13,647 nucleotides of DNA, taken from Pedococcus sp. Lineage in GTDB: Bacteria; Actinomycetota; Actinomycetes; Actinomycetales; Dermatophilaceae. The notes under the pieces were generated by a model. The model saw nothing but the letters and a program-made list of their open reading frames with translations, was not told where the DNA came from and made no database searches. Of the stretch, positions 1-6,391 are shown in pieces. Both the position numbers and the translations under genes were made by a program. Numbering within the stretch: position 1 is the stretch's first letter; each line of letters opens with the position of its first letter. The stretch covers positions 1-13,647 of the forward strand of contig JAICSZ010000016.1 of assembly GCA_025936615.1 (NCBI GenBank), written 5' to 3'.

Positions 1-187
1 CGGCCACGAGCTCGGCCACGGCCCCGGCCGCGACGAGCGACTCGAACCGGGTCTCGATGTACTCGAAGCCGTGGCGTGCGGTCGCGAGGACGACCTCGGT
101 GGCCGGTGCGGCCGAGCGCAGTGCCTCCCTCTCGATGAGGCGGGTCACGTCTTCGCTGATGTTGGGGTTGATGACGAGCAGTCGCAT
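1..187 (-). CDS. Asp/Glu racemase family protein (hydantoin-racemase type), 5' part only
   Basis: Only the first 62 codons lie in the window; the gene runs off the left edge. The N-terminus MRLLVINPNISEDVT matches the opening beta strand and 'NPN(T/S)' loop of the aspartate/glutamate racemase superfamily, which includes hydantoin and allantoin racemases, cofactor-independent enzymes with two catalytic cysteines. Those cysteines would lie outside this fragment, so activity cannot be judged. The ATG at 187 is preceded by AAGGAA with 5 nt spacing. It starts 29 bp after the GntR gene on the same strand, so it is probably the last visible gene of an MFS-gntR-racemase unit and would process or racemise whatever the transporter imports. 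The exact substrate (hydantoin, allantoin, amino acid or maleate-like acid) cannot be read from this fragment. Confidence 0.75.
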   Translation of the reverse strand, partial: MRLLVINPNISEDVTRLIEREALRSAAPATEVVLATARHGFEYIETRFESLVAAGAVAELVA

Positions 188-216
188 GGGGGTTCCTTGG
201 TCGGGGTGCAGCGTCC

Positions 217-861
217 TCACGATGTGTGGGGGAACTGCTCCTGGTACTTGTCGATGTGCCTGCCCGACTGTGCTGCCGCCCGCTCGGGGTCGCCGCTGGC
301 GATGGCCGCCAGCAGCTCGCGGTGCTCGCGGATGAGTTCACCGAGGTCGCTGACGTGCTGGTACAGCCAGTGCATCCGGCCCTGCAACGGCTCGAGGGCG
401 CTGCGCAGGAAGCCGTTGTCGGCCACGTTCGTGATCTCGTCGTGGAACTCCGTGTTGGCCCGGTGGGCATCGAGAAGCCGGCCGCGGGCCAAGGCCTCGG
501 CGGCCCGGTCCAGCAGCCCTTCCAGTCGCACGATGTCCGCAGGGGTCGCCCGTGCGGCGGCCAACCGCGAGGCCAGCACCTCCAGGGCGTGCCGGACCTC
601 GAAGAGCTCCTCGACGTCCTTTTCGCTGAGGCCGGCTACGACCGAGCCCTTGGGCAGGCGCTCCTCGAGGACACCCTCCTGTCGCAGCATGCGCAGGGCC
701 TCGCGCACCGGTAGTCGGGAGACGTTGAACTCGGCTGCCAGGTCTCGCTCAACCATCCGGGTACCCGGGGGGTAGTGGCCTTCGAAGATCCGGGTCCGCA
801 GGGTGTCCCGAATGTCATCGCGCAGCGGTCGGGAACGCTCCTGCTTCGGCAGCTCCGACAT
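217..861 (-). CDS. GntR family transcriptional regulator, FadR/FCD subfamily
   Basis: A 214-residue protein of usual FCD-regulator length. Residues 10-75 form the winged helix-turn-helix, with the typical ERDLAAEFNVSRLPVREAL helix pair followed by the wing (LPKGSVV). Residues 80-205 form the all-helical FCD effector domain. Its likely metal/ligand residues are N136, H140 (in NTEFH), H180 (REH) and H202 (GRH); the first is usually Asp, so Asn is a mild variation. The ATG at 861 has an AAGGAG site 5 nt upstream. The gene sits between an MFS transporter and a racemase, and the palindrome pair upstream of the transporter is its most likely operator. It probably represses that promoter until a small organic acid or related ligand binds; this is inferred from context and family. 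Confidence 0.93.
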   Translation of the reverse strand: MSELPKQERSRPLRDDIRDTLRTRIFEGHYPPGTRMVERDLAAEFNVSRLPVREALRMLRQEGVLEERLPKGSVVAGLSEKDVEELFEVRHALEVLASRLAAARATPADIVRLEGLLDRAAEALARGRLLDAHRANTEFHDEITNVADNGFLRSALEPLQGRMHWLYQHVSDLGELIREHRELLAAIASGDPERAAAQSGRHIDKYQEQFPHTS

Positions 862-903
862 CGTGTCTCCTTTGCGGTGGGTGTGGGCCGGTCTTCATCG
901 GTG

Positions 904-945
904 GTGGCGGGCTGGGCGGGCACACGGTCGCACCCGGCCCGCCAC
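904..945 (-). terminator. Strong hairpin between MFS gene and gntR (terminator or attenuator)
   Basis: GTGGCGGGC (904-912) and GCCCGCCAC (937-945) are perfect 9-base complements. Three more pairs (914-916 with 933-935) follow after one mismatch, leaving a 16-base loop. On the minus-strand transcript the hairpin begins 3 bases after the MFS stop codon. There is no clear U-run, as is common in actinobacterial terminators. It would reduce or process read-through into gntR, so regulator and transporter levels may differ despite one apparent operon. Confidence 0.6.
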
Positions 946-948
946 GGA

Positions 949-2292
949 TCAGACGCGCAGGCGGCGGCTGTAGTCGAGGGTGAGGACCGAGACCCCCATG
1001 ATGAGCGCCGACCCCACGAAGTACAGGAGTGCCCAGGTGTAGCCGCCGGTGGCGCCGACGATGAAGCCCACCGCGATCGGCGTGACGAAGCCGGCGACAT
1101 TGCCGCTCAGGTTCATCGCGCCTCCGAGGACGCCCGCATTGGTGCGGCCACCCAGAATCGACGGAACCGCCCAGTAGAGGCCGACCCAGCGCAGGAAGAA
1201 CAGCACCACCGAGAGAAGCACGACGGCGACGATCGGCCCCGTCACGACGGTGACGCCGAGGAGCCCGAGGGTGACAGCAGCGGCCGCGAAGCCCAGCATC
1301 GAGCGCATCACCGTGTTCTTGGCGTAGCCCTTCTCACAGAGCCGGTCGGCAAGCAGCCCGCCCAGGATCTCCCCGACGAAGCCGGAGCCGAAGATCACGA
1401 ACGTGGACCAGCCGATCTCCTTGAGGTTGAAGCCCTTCGCCTCTGAGAGGTACAGCGGGCCCCAGGTGAGGAGCCCGTAGAAGACGCCGTTGAAGCCCAG
1501 CCAGCCGAGGCACATTGCCCAGAACGAGCGGTACTTCAGGTACGGCAGGAGGGTTCGCCGCGCTTCGCCCGGGGCGACGCCGGCGGCCTCGTCCTCCGCT
1601 GCGTGCGACGCCTCGATGTAGGCGGCCTCAGCCTCGTTGACCGACCGGTGCTCCCGCGGATTGTCGCGGACGTACCACCAGATGACCGCACCCAGCACCA
1701 CGGTTGCCAGGCCGGCGATGATGAAGGCCGGCCGCCAACCACCGGTGAAGGCGATCAGCCCGGTGATGAGTATGCCGCCCACGCCTGCACCCAGGGGCGC
1801 GCCGGAGTCGAGGATGGTGGCTCCACGCCCCCGTTCCTTGGCGTGCATCCAGACGGCGTTGAGCTTGCCACCGCCGGGCATGACACCGGCTTCGGTGACT
1901 CCGATGGCACTGCGCGCCACGAACATGCTGGCGAAGCCACTGGTCATGCCGGAAGCGGCTGTCGCTGCACCCCAGCCGATGCACGAGGCGGTTATCACCT
2001 TGCGGGGGCCGAACCTGTCGATGAGCCACCCGACGGGCACCTGCATGAGGGCGTAGGTCCAGAAGAACGCGGACAGGAGCATGCCGGTGAGCTCGTGCGA
2101 GAGACCGAACTCCTTGGAGATGATCGGTAGCGCCACCGATATCGACCCGCGGTCGACGTAGTTGACGGTGACGAGAACGAGCAGGAGTCCGAACAGCCTC
2201 CAGCGGACGTTGCTCTTGCGACCATGAGGCGAGAAGGTTGCGGTTGGTGTGGGCGTTTCGGTGGTGGTGGTGCTGGTGTCTTGAGCGGACAC
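949..2292 (-). CDS. MFS transporter, anion:cation symporter (ACS)-like
   Basis: The frame is open from 2460, but the GTG at 2292 is the best start: AGGAGG lies 4 nt upstream, and the longer reading has no such site and would cross the promoter and operators. This gives 447 residues, the usual length for the ACS family. After a Ser/Thr-rich cytoplasmic tail (1-32) come about 12 membrane helices. The first contains NYVDR (44-48), comparable with the NY(L/V)DR signature of ACS transporters of sugar acids and carboxylates, and GWLIDRFGPRK (about 88-98) is the MFS loop 2-3 motif. A long charged loop near the middle (EAEAAYIEASHAAEDEA region) is typical of the group. Partners are a GntR regulator and a racemase, so uptake of an organic anion or cyclic ureide for catabolism is likely. 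The substrate is unknown. Confidence 0.92.
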   Translation of the reverse strand: MSAQDTSTTTTETPTPTATFSPHGRKSNVRWRLFGLLLVLVTVNYVDRGSISVALPIISKEFGLSHELTGMLLSAFFWTYALMQVPVGWLIDRFGPRKVITASCIGWGAATAASGMTSGFASMFVARSAIGVTEAGVMPGGGKLNAVWMHAKERGRGATILDSGAPLGAGVGGILITGLIAFTGGWRPAFIIAGLATVVLGAVIWWYVRDNPREHRSVNEAEAAYIEASHAAEDEAAGVAPGEARRTLLPYLKYRSFWAMCLGWLGFNGVFYGLLTWGPLYLSEAKGFNLKEIGWSTFVIFGSGFVGEILGGLLADRLCEKGYAKNTVMRSMLGFAAAAVTLGLLGVTVVTGPIVAVVLLSVVLFFLRWVGLYWAVPSILGGRTNAGVLGGAMNLSGNVAGFVTPIAVGFIVGATGGYTWALLYFVGSALIMGVSVLTLDYSRRLRV

Positions 2293-2378
2293 AGGTCCTC
2301 CTGGTGACTGCTGGGTGGAGGGCTCCCGCTGGGAACGGAGGCCTGCGCTGGACGCCGGGTGGGGCGACACCGTGTGGT

Positions 2379-2397
2379 GCTCACCGTGAGGGTGAGC
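2379..2397 (-). other. Hairpin in the 5' leader of the MFS mRNA
   Basis: GCTCACC (2379-2385) and GGTGAGC (2391-2397) are perfect 7-base complements around a 5-base loop. It lies in the roughly 130-nt leader predicted between the promoter start point (about 2425) and the GTG at 2292. No known riboswitch was recognised. Its role, if any, is unknown. Confidence 0.4.
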
Positions 2398-2405
2398 TCC
2401 GGATG

Positions 2406-2430
2406 TTGGGATCCCTGTTTGGGATCCCAA
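2406..2430. promoter_or_regulatory. Tandem palindromic operators, probable GntR binding sites
   Basis: TTGGGATCCCAA (2419-2430) is a perfect 12-base palindrome. A second copy, TTGGGATCCCTG (2406-2417), matches 10 of 12 positions, centred 13 bp away. Together they also form a 10-base inverted repeat with a TGTTT spacer. The pair starts directly downstream of the -10 box of the predicted minus-strand promoter, so the start point (about 2425) falls inside the perfect copy. This is the classic place for a repressor. Short AT-centred palindromes fit FCD-type GntR proteins, and one is encoded in the same unit; the pairing is inference. Confidence 0.7.
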
Positions 2431-2431
2431 G

Positions 2432-2460
2432 AATGTATGAGTCGATCCGCAACACGTCAA
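2432..2460 (-). promoter_or_regulatory. Sigma-70-type promoter of the MFS-gntR-racemase unit
   Basis: On the minus strand TTGACG (2455-2460) and TACATT (2432-2437) are separated by exactly 17 bases. The -35 box matches 5 of 6 consensus positions and the -10 box matches 4 of 6, including the key A2 and T6. It is the best promoter match seen in the window. Transcription would begin near 2425, within the operator pair. Confidence 0.7.
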
Positions 2461-2549
2461 GACCCCGGACTGCGGCAGCTCTCATATATCCCGTCCGTCA
2501 TCTGATAACGCGTTGCCTCCCAGCGCGGTCCGGCCCGACTCTTGGCGGT

Positions 2550-3188
2550 ATGCCGTCGCCGTCCACCACTGGTGCGTTCGCCCTCGCGGCGACCGCGCTG
2601 ATCCTGCTCCCGGGACCGGCCATGCTGTTCCTCATCTCGCGGGGCATCGGTCAGGGCAGCCGCCGGCTGGCGCTGGCGTCCATGGCGGGCATCGAGACCG
2701 CGACCGCGTTGATGGTGGTCGCCACCGCCTTCGGGCTCTCCGCGCTCATCAGCGACTCTGTCCTCGCGTTCGCGGTCGTGAAGTACGCCGGCGCGGCCTA
2801 CCTGGTCTGGTTGGCCATCCGGGAGTTCCGCAGCCGGGGCCACTTCACCCTCGACCGCGTGCCGGTCACGAACCCGCGGCGCGCCTTCGGCGACGCGTTC
2901 CTCGTCGGCATCTCCAACCCGAAGACCGCCGTGTTCTTCGTGGCGTTCTTCCCGCAGTTCCTGCACCGCGACGCGGGTCCGATCTGGTCGCAGGTGCTCG
3001 TGCTCGGCGCAGTCTTCGTCGTGATCGGCGCCGCCTTCGACAGCGCCTACGCGCTCGGTGCCGGCACCATCGGGCAGTGGCTGGGCCGCCACCCGCGCGC
3101 GGTCGACCGGCAGAAGTACGTGTCGGGCGGCATCTTCCTGGTCATGGGTGGAGCGGCAGCGCTGACCGGCCACCCACACCGGGCCTGA
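2550..3188 (+). CDS. LysE/RhtB family amino-acid exporter
   Basis: A 212-residue polytopic membrane protein, the usual length for LysE/RhtB exporters. Family landmarks are LLPGPAMLFLISRGIGQG (19-36, with the PGP motif), VVKYAGAAYLVWLAIREF (77-93) and the mid-protein NPKTAVFFVAFFPQF (123-137). About six membrane helices are visible. Such proteins export amino acids or derivatives such as homoserine, threonine or lysine by proton exchange; the substrate here is unknown. The frame is open further upstream (from 2238), but that part overlaps the MFS gene's promoter and gives no family-like sequence, so ATG 2550 is chosen despite a weak ribosome site. It is divergent from the MFS unit and convergent with the DinB gene (15 bp between stops). 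One CGGCATAC octamer copy overlaps its start codon. Confidence 0.9.
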   Translation: MPSPSTTGAFALAATALILLPGPAMLFLISRGIGQGSRRLALASMAGIETATALMVVATAFGLSALISDSVLAFAVVKYAGAAYLVWLAIREFRSRGHFTLDRVPVTNPRRAFGDAFLVGISNPKTAVFFVAFFPQFLHRDAGPIWSQVLVLGAVFVVIGAAFDSAYALGAGTIGQWLGRHPRAVDRQKYVSGGIFLVMGGAAALTGHPHRA

Positions 3189-3203
3189 GCGGAGCCGAGG
3201 CGT

Positions 3204-3758
3204 TCACCGCCCGGCGGCGGTCGGGATCACCCCGACGTCGACGAGGTGGTGCGCCAGGTCGTGCAGCATGTACTGCCCGAGCGTCAGCACCGTGAACTCC
3301 GACCCGTTGCTGCGCACGCCGCGGCGGTCCCAGTCGTCCGCACCGACCTTCCCGAACGCCCGGGACGCCGCGACCGCCGCCTCGGCCAGCTCGTCCGCGA
3401 CGACGGCTGGGTCCTGCTCGGCGTAGCGTCCGGAGACGGCCGCCTCGTCCTGGTCCCAGTTCGCGAACCGTGCCACGTCCTCGGCCAGCAGCTGCTGCAC
3501 CCGGCCCTCGAAGACCCGGCAGACGTCCCTGACGTGGCAGGCGTACTCGAGCGGCGACCACACGTCGGGCCGGGGGCGCGTCCGCACGTCGTCGCGCGCC
3601 AGCACCGTGCGCCAGGGTGCGGTCAGGGAGAGCGCCTGCTCGGCCACCTGGGGCGCGATGACGGCACCCGCCTCGAAGCCACACTCGGGGCAACGGCGCT
3701 CGAGCACCCACGTCCAGTCCTTGGTGTCCGGGGCGGCGGGGCGGTCTGCGGCATCCAT
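3204..3758 (-). CDS. DinB superfamily protein (DinB_2 type)
   Basis: A 184-residue protein with the DinB four-helix-bundle pattern. VWSPLEYACHVRDV (66-79) supplies the first histidine, H75, and YMLHDLAHHLVDV (163-175) supplies H166 and H170, matching the usual three-histidine metal site. The helix with DVWSPLEYACH is typical of the branch that includes thiol-dependent transferases and isomerases (mycothiol- or bacillithiol-dependent). An N-terminal CPECGF motif (23-28) gives two close cysteines, which could bind metal or be redox active. The exact reaction is not known. The ATG at 3758 is the only sensible start but has a poor ribosome site. It is divergent from the lipid-kinase operon across 67 bp, and no functional link to it is evident. 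Confidence 0.85.
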   Translation of the reverse strand: MDAADRPAAPDTKDWTWVLERRCPECGFEAGAVIAPQVAEQALSLTAPWRTVLARDDVRTRPRPDVWSPLEYACHVRDVCRVFEGRVQQLLAEDVARFANWDQDEAAVSGRYAEQDPAVVADELAEAAVAASRAFGKVGADDWDRRGVRSNGSEFTVLTLGQYMLHDLAHHLVDVGVIPTAAGR

Positions 3759-3813
3759 GGAGCCACCGTATGCCGCGTGGACGGCGGCGGGGGTTCACCT
3801 CCTTACCGTGGGG

Positions 3814-3828
3814 TAGCGTCACCCCGTG
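3814..3828 (+). promoter_or_regulatory. -10 box for a leaderless transcript of the kinase operon
   Basis: TAGCGT (3814-3819) fits the actinobacterial TANNNT -10 pattern and ends 6 nt before the GTG at 3826, so the predicted start point is the first base of the gene. There is no Shine-Dalgarno sequence before this GTG, and no good -35 box was found. GGGGT and ACCCC flanking the -10 could also form a small hairpin. Confidence 0.45.
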
Positions 3829-4941
3829 CTTCACGACCACGCGGGGTGGGTCGCCATCGCGGCGATCGTCCTCGTCCTGCTGCTGGCCCTGGGCGTCGCC
3901 GGCTGGGCCACGGGACGAGAGCGCAGCGGTGGGGGCGCACACCGGGGCCGCCGCTGGACGCGCCGCCCGCACCGCAACGAGTTCCGTCCGGAGGGCACCG
4001 TGCAGGCAGACAGCCCCCAGCGGCGGGTCGCGGTCATCGTGAACCCGACCAAGTTCGACAACCTCCCGGCGGTGCAGGCCAAGGTGGCCCGACAGGTCGT
4101 GAGCCACGGCTGGGCCGAGCCCCTGTTCATCGAGACGACCGCCAAGGACCCGGGCGGTGGCCAGGCCCGGGCGGCCCTCGGGGAGGAGGTCGACCTCGTC
4201 TGCCCGCTCGGTGGTGACGGCACCGTCCGCGCGGTTGCCGAGGCGCTCGTCGGCAGCGACACCCCCATCGGGCTGCTCCCCGGAGGCACCGGCAACCTGT
4301 TGGCCCGCAACCTGGGCCTGCCGGTCGACAACCTCGAGAACGCGCTCCACGTGGCGCTGACCGGCCAGAACAAGCGGATCGACGTCGGCCGCCTCACCAT
4401 CGACGTGAGCGGGGAGGACGAGCAGCCGCAGCAGCACATCTTCCTCGTCATGGCCGGCTTCGGCTTCGATGCGGCGATCATGGCCGACGCCCCCGAGAAG
4501 CTCAAGGCGAAGGTCGGCCCCGCGGCCTACCTGGTCTCAGGCACCAAGAACCTGCGGGGCCCCCAGTTCAAGGTCCGCGTCCGCATCGACGAGGACGAGG
4601 AGTTCACCCGCCGGGCCCGCACCGTCATCGTGGGGAACGTCGGAAAGCTGCTGGGCGGGCTGGAGCTGCTGCCCGACGCCGAGGTCGACGACGGACAGCT
4701 CGACGCGGTGATCCTCTCCCCCACGGGGGTCGTCGCGTGGGCCGCGGTGGCGGCCAGGTTGGCGACCAAGCGCCGCAAGGGCCACCAGCGCGTCGACCAC
4801 CACACCTGCCGCGAGATCCGGGTGCGCGCCGACCGGCCCCAGGAGGCCCAGGTCGACGGAGACACCATCGGGAAGGCGCGGTCCATCTCCGCCGAGGTCG
4901 TGCCGGCCGCACTCGTGGTCCGGGTGGGGTCCACCGACTGA
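3826..4941 (+). CDS. Membrane-anchored diacylglycerol/sphingosine kinase-like lipid kinase
   Basis: A 371-residue member of the DAGK catalytic (LCB5/YegS/DgkB) family, which phosphorylates diacylglycerol or related lipids with ATP. The catalytic domain starts near residue 66 with VAVIVNPTKFD, followed by the nucleotide-binding PLGGDGTVRAVAEAL (127-141) and LLPGGTGNLLARNLGLP (150-166). The C-terminal beta-sandwich runs to the end (GGLELLPDAEVDDGQLDAVI, QVDGD). Unlike the soluble Bacillus enzyme it has an N-terminal membrane helix (about 7-28) and a basic linker (30-54), which would hold it at the membrane next to its lipid substrate. The GTG at 3826 has no ribosome site and is probably leaderless. 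The stop overlaps the ATG of the first PAP2 gene by one base, so the two are translationally coupled. Confidence 0.92.
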   Translation: MLHDHAGWVAIAAIVLVLLLALGVAGWATGRERSGGGAHRGRRWTRRPHRNEFRPEGTVQADSPQRRVAVIVNPTKFDNLPAVQAKVARQVVSHGWAEPLFIETTAKDPGGGQARAALGEEVDLVCPLGGDGTVRAVAEALVGSDTPIGLLPGGTGNLLARNLGLPVDNLENALHVALTGQNKRIDVGRLTIDVSGEDEQPQQHIFLVMAGFGFDAAIMADAPEKLKAKVGPAAYLVSGTKNLRGPQFKVRVRIDEDEEFTRRARTVIVGNVGKLLGGLELLPDAEVDDGQLDAVILSPTGVVAWAAVAARLATKRRKGHQRVDHHTCREIRVRADRPQEAQVDGDTIGKARSISAEVVPAALVVRVGSTD

Positions 4942-5648
4942 TGACCACTCGAAGTGGCACGGCGACGAGTCCTCGGGTGCGCCGGGCCGTCCGTCTCACC
5001 CGAGGTGCGTTGGCGATGGTGCTCTTCGCGGTGCCGGTGGTGCTGCTCGGTTATGCCGCGAGGCAGAAGTTCGACCCGCTGATCCGGTTCGACGACGCGG
5101 TCATCCGCTGGTCGACCGGCGTCACGCGCTCGGCCGGGGCCGCTGACCTGCTCGTCACTCTCCAGGAGGTGAGCCGACCGTTCGTGCTCTACATCCTCGC
5201 CGGCGGGGTCGGGCTCTGGGCGTGGTTCGCACGCGGTCTGCGCAACCGCGCCCTGTGGGCCTTCGTGACGATGATGGTCGCCTGGCCGATCGGCCTGCTG
5301 GCCAAGCAGCTGGTCCAGCGGGCCCGCCCGGTCGTCGACGAGCCGCTCTCACACTCGCCTGGCTACTCCTTCCCGTCGGGGCACGCGCTCAACGTCGCCG
5401 TGGTCGCCACGGTGCTCGTCTTCCTGCTCTGGCCGATCCTGTCCGGGCAGGTGCGCCGGGTCGCTGTCGTCCTCGCCGTGCTCGTCGCGGTGGTGGTCGG
5501 CGGGGACCGCATGTTCCTCGGTGTCCACTTCCCCTCGGACGTGGCGGCTGGGTGGGTCCTCGGCGCGGGCATTACCTTCTCCTCGTGGCTCGGATTCATC
5601 GGCAGGACCTCACCGACCTCCTCGTCCGGGCCGTCGCACCCGGCATAG
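4941..5648 (+). CDS. PAP2 family phosphatase, first of two
   Basis: A 235-residue membrane phosphatase with about six helices. All three PAP2 signature parts are present: K122 to R129-P130 (KxxxxxxRP), YSFPSGH (142-148) and R190 to H196 to D200. H148 and H196 are the expected catalytic pair on the outer face of the membrane. Such enzymes remove phosphate from phosphatidate, lipid pyrophosphates or undecaprenyl pyrophosphate. The ATG overlaps the TGA of the kinase gene (TGATG), so it is translated with it. In context it may reverse the kinase reaction or recycle a lipid carrier. The frame is open further upstream but only as a shadow of the kinase gene. Confidence 0.93.
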   Translation: MTTRSGTATSPRVRRAVRLTRGALAMVLFAVPVVLLGYAARQKFDPLIRFDDAVIRWSTGVTRSAGAADLLVTLQEVSRPFVLYILAGGVGLWAWFARGLRNRALWAFVTMMVAWPIGLLAKQLVQRARPVVDEPLSHSPGYSFPSGHALNVAVVATVLVFLLWPILSGQVRRVAVVLAVLVAVVVGGDRMFLGVHFPSDVAAGWVLGAGITFSSWLGFIGRTSPTSSSGPSHPA

Positions 5649-6259
5649 CGCTCTGGGCGGTGGTGGTGGGCATCGGCCTGCTCGTCACCGGGCCGCTCAA
5701 GGCGATCGACCTGGCCGAGGACGGCGTCACGGTCGCGTTCAACCGCAACCGCACCCCGTTCTGGGACCCGGTCAGCTGGGTCTGCTCCAGGTTCGGCAAC
5801 ACCGAGAGCGTCATCGCCGTCTGCCTCGTCGCCGTGCTGGTCCTGCTCTGGAGGACCAGGGACTGGCGCTGGTCGGTGGTCCCGCTCATCGCGATCTCGC
5901 TGCAGGCCTCGATCTTCCTCCCCGCGACGCTCGTGGTGGAGCGCCAGCGTCCACCGGCGATCCCGATGGATGCCTCGCCCCCCACCTCGAGCTACCCGAG
6001 CGGGCACACCGGAGCCTCCACCGCCCTCTACGTCTCGTTCCTGCTCATGGCCCAGTCCATCGAGCGGCCCTGGCTGCGGCGGCTCCTCACGGGCATGTGC
6101 ACGGTCATCCCCGTCCTCGTCGGGGTCGCGCGCCTGTACCGCGGCGCCCACCACATCAGTGACGTCCTGGCGGGCATTCTCAACGGGCTGGTGTGCGCCC
6201 TGCTCGCCTACCACTGGTGGCGGCACCGCGCGCAGCGCGAGGTGACGGCTCGCGCCTGA
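5585..6259 (+). CDS. PAP2 family phosphatase, second of two, with altered first motif
   Basis: A roughly 224-residue PAP2 protein. PSGH (138-141) and R183 to H189 to D193 (RLYRGAHHISD) are intact, with H141 and H189 as catalytic histidines. In the first motif, R122-P123 is present but the Lys seven residues before that Arg is Thr (T115), so phosphate binding may differ. The start is uncertain. GTG 5585 keeps the conserved LTDLLVRAVAPGIALWAVV segment and the complete first helix, but has no ribosome site and overlaps the preceding gene by 64 bp; GTGs at 5660-5666 would cut into the helix. It closes the kinase-PAP2-PAP2 operon. It is a different branch from the first PAP2, not a recent duplicate, since the two share little beyond the motifs. 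Confidence 0.88.
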   Translation: MARIHRQDLTDLLVRAVAPGIALWAVVVGIGLLVTGPLKAIDLAEDGVTVAFNRNRTPFWDPVSWVCSRFGNTESVIAVCLVAVLVLLWRTRDWRWSVVPLIAISLQASIFLPATLVVERQRPPAIPMDASPPTSSYPSGHTGASTALYVSFLLMAQSIERPWLRRLLTGMCTVIPVLVGVARLYRGAHHISDVLAGILNGLVCALLAYHWWRHRAQREVTARA

Positions 6260-6263
6260 GGCG

Positions 6264-6301
6264 CCCACGCGGCATACCGACGCACTGATCTTCTGCGTGG
6301 G
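6264..6301 (+). terminator. Possible terminator hairpin after the kinase-PAP2 operon
   Basis: CCCACGC (6264-6270) and GCGTGGG (6295-6301) are perfect 7-base complements 4 bp after the second PAP2 stop, with a 24-base loop and no U-run. The long loop makes this weaker than the other hairpins in the window. Confidence 0.3.
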
Positions 6302-6391
6302 ACCCGGCGCGGTGCCATCATCGAAGACGTGCCCGAGAGCCAGCAACACCCCGCGCAGACCATCGCCTACCCGGCGCAGGAGCACCCGACG

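Noticed and set aside
2481..2509. AT-rich TATATC and GATAAC as -10 boxes for the LysE-type gene
   Set aside because: Neither has an acceptable -35 box at the right distance, so no promoter is claimed.
2238..2549. Upstream extension of the LysE-type gene
   Set aside because: It overlaps the MFS gene's 5' end, its promoter and its operators, and would add 104 residues unlike any LysE protein.
2457..3179. A 240-codon minus-strand frame opposite the LysE-type gene
   Set aside because: Composition is charged and repetitive with no recognisable domain, and the plus-strand frame is clearly the coding one.
3179..3214. CCGGGC/GCCCGG inverted repeat at the LysE-DinB convergent ends
   Set aside because: Only 6 bp with a 24-base loop and no other terminator features; too likely by chance at this GC.
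3809..3825. GGGGT/ACCCC small hairpin before the lipid kinase as a regulatory structure
   Set aside because: Only 5 firm pairs, and if the transcript is leaderless it is not in the mRNA.
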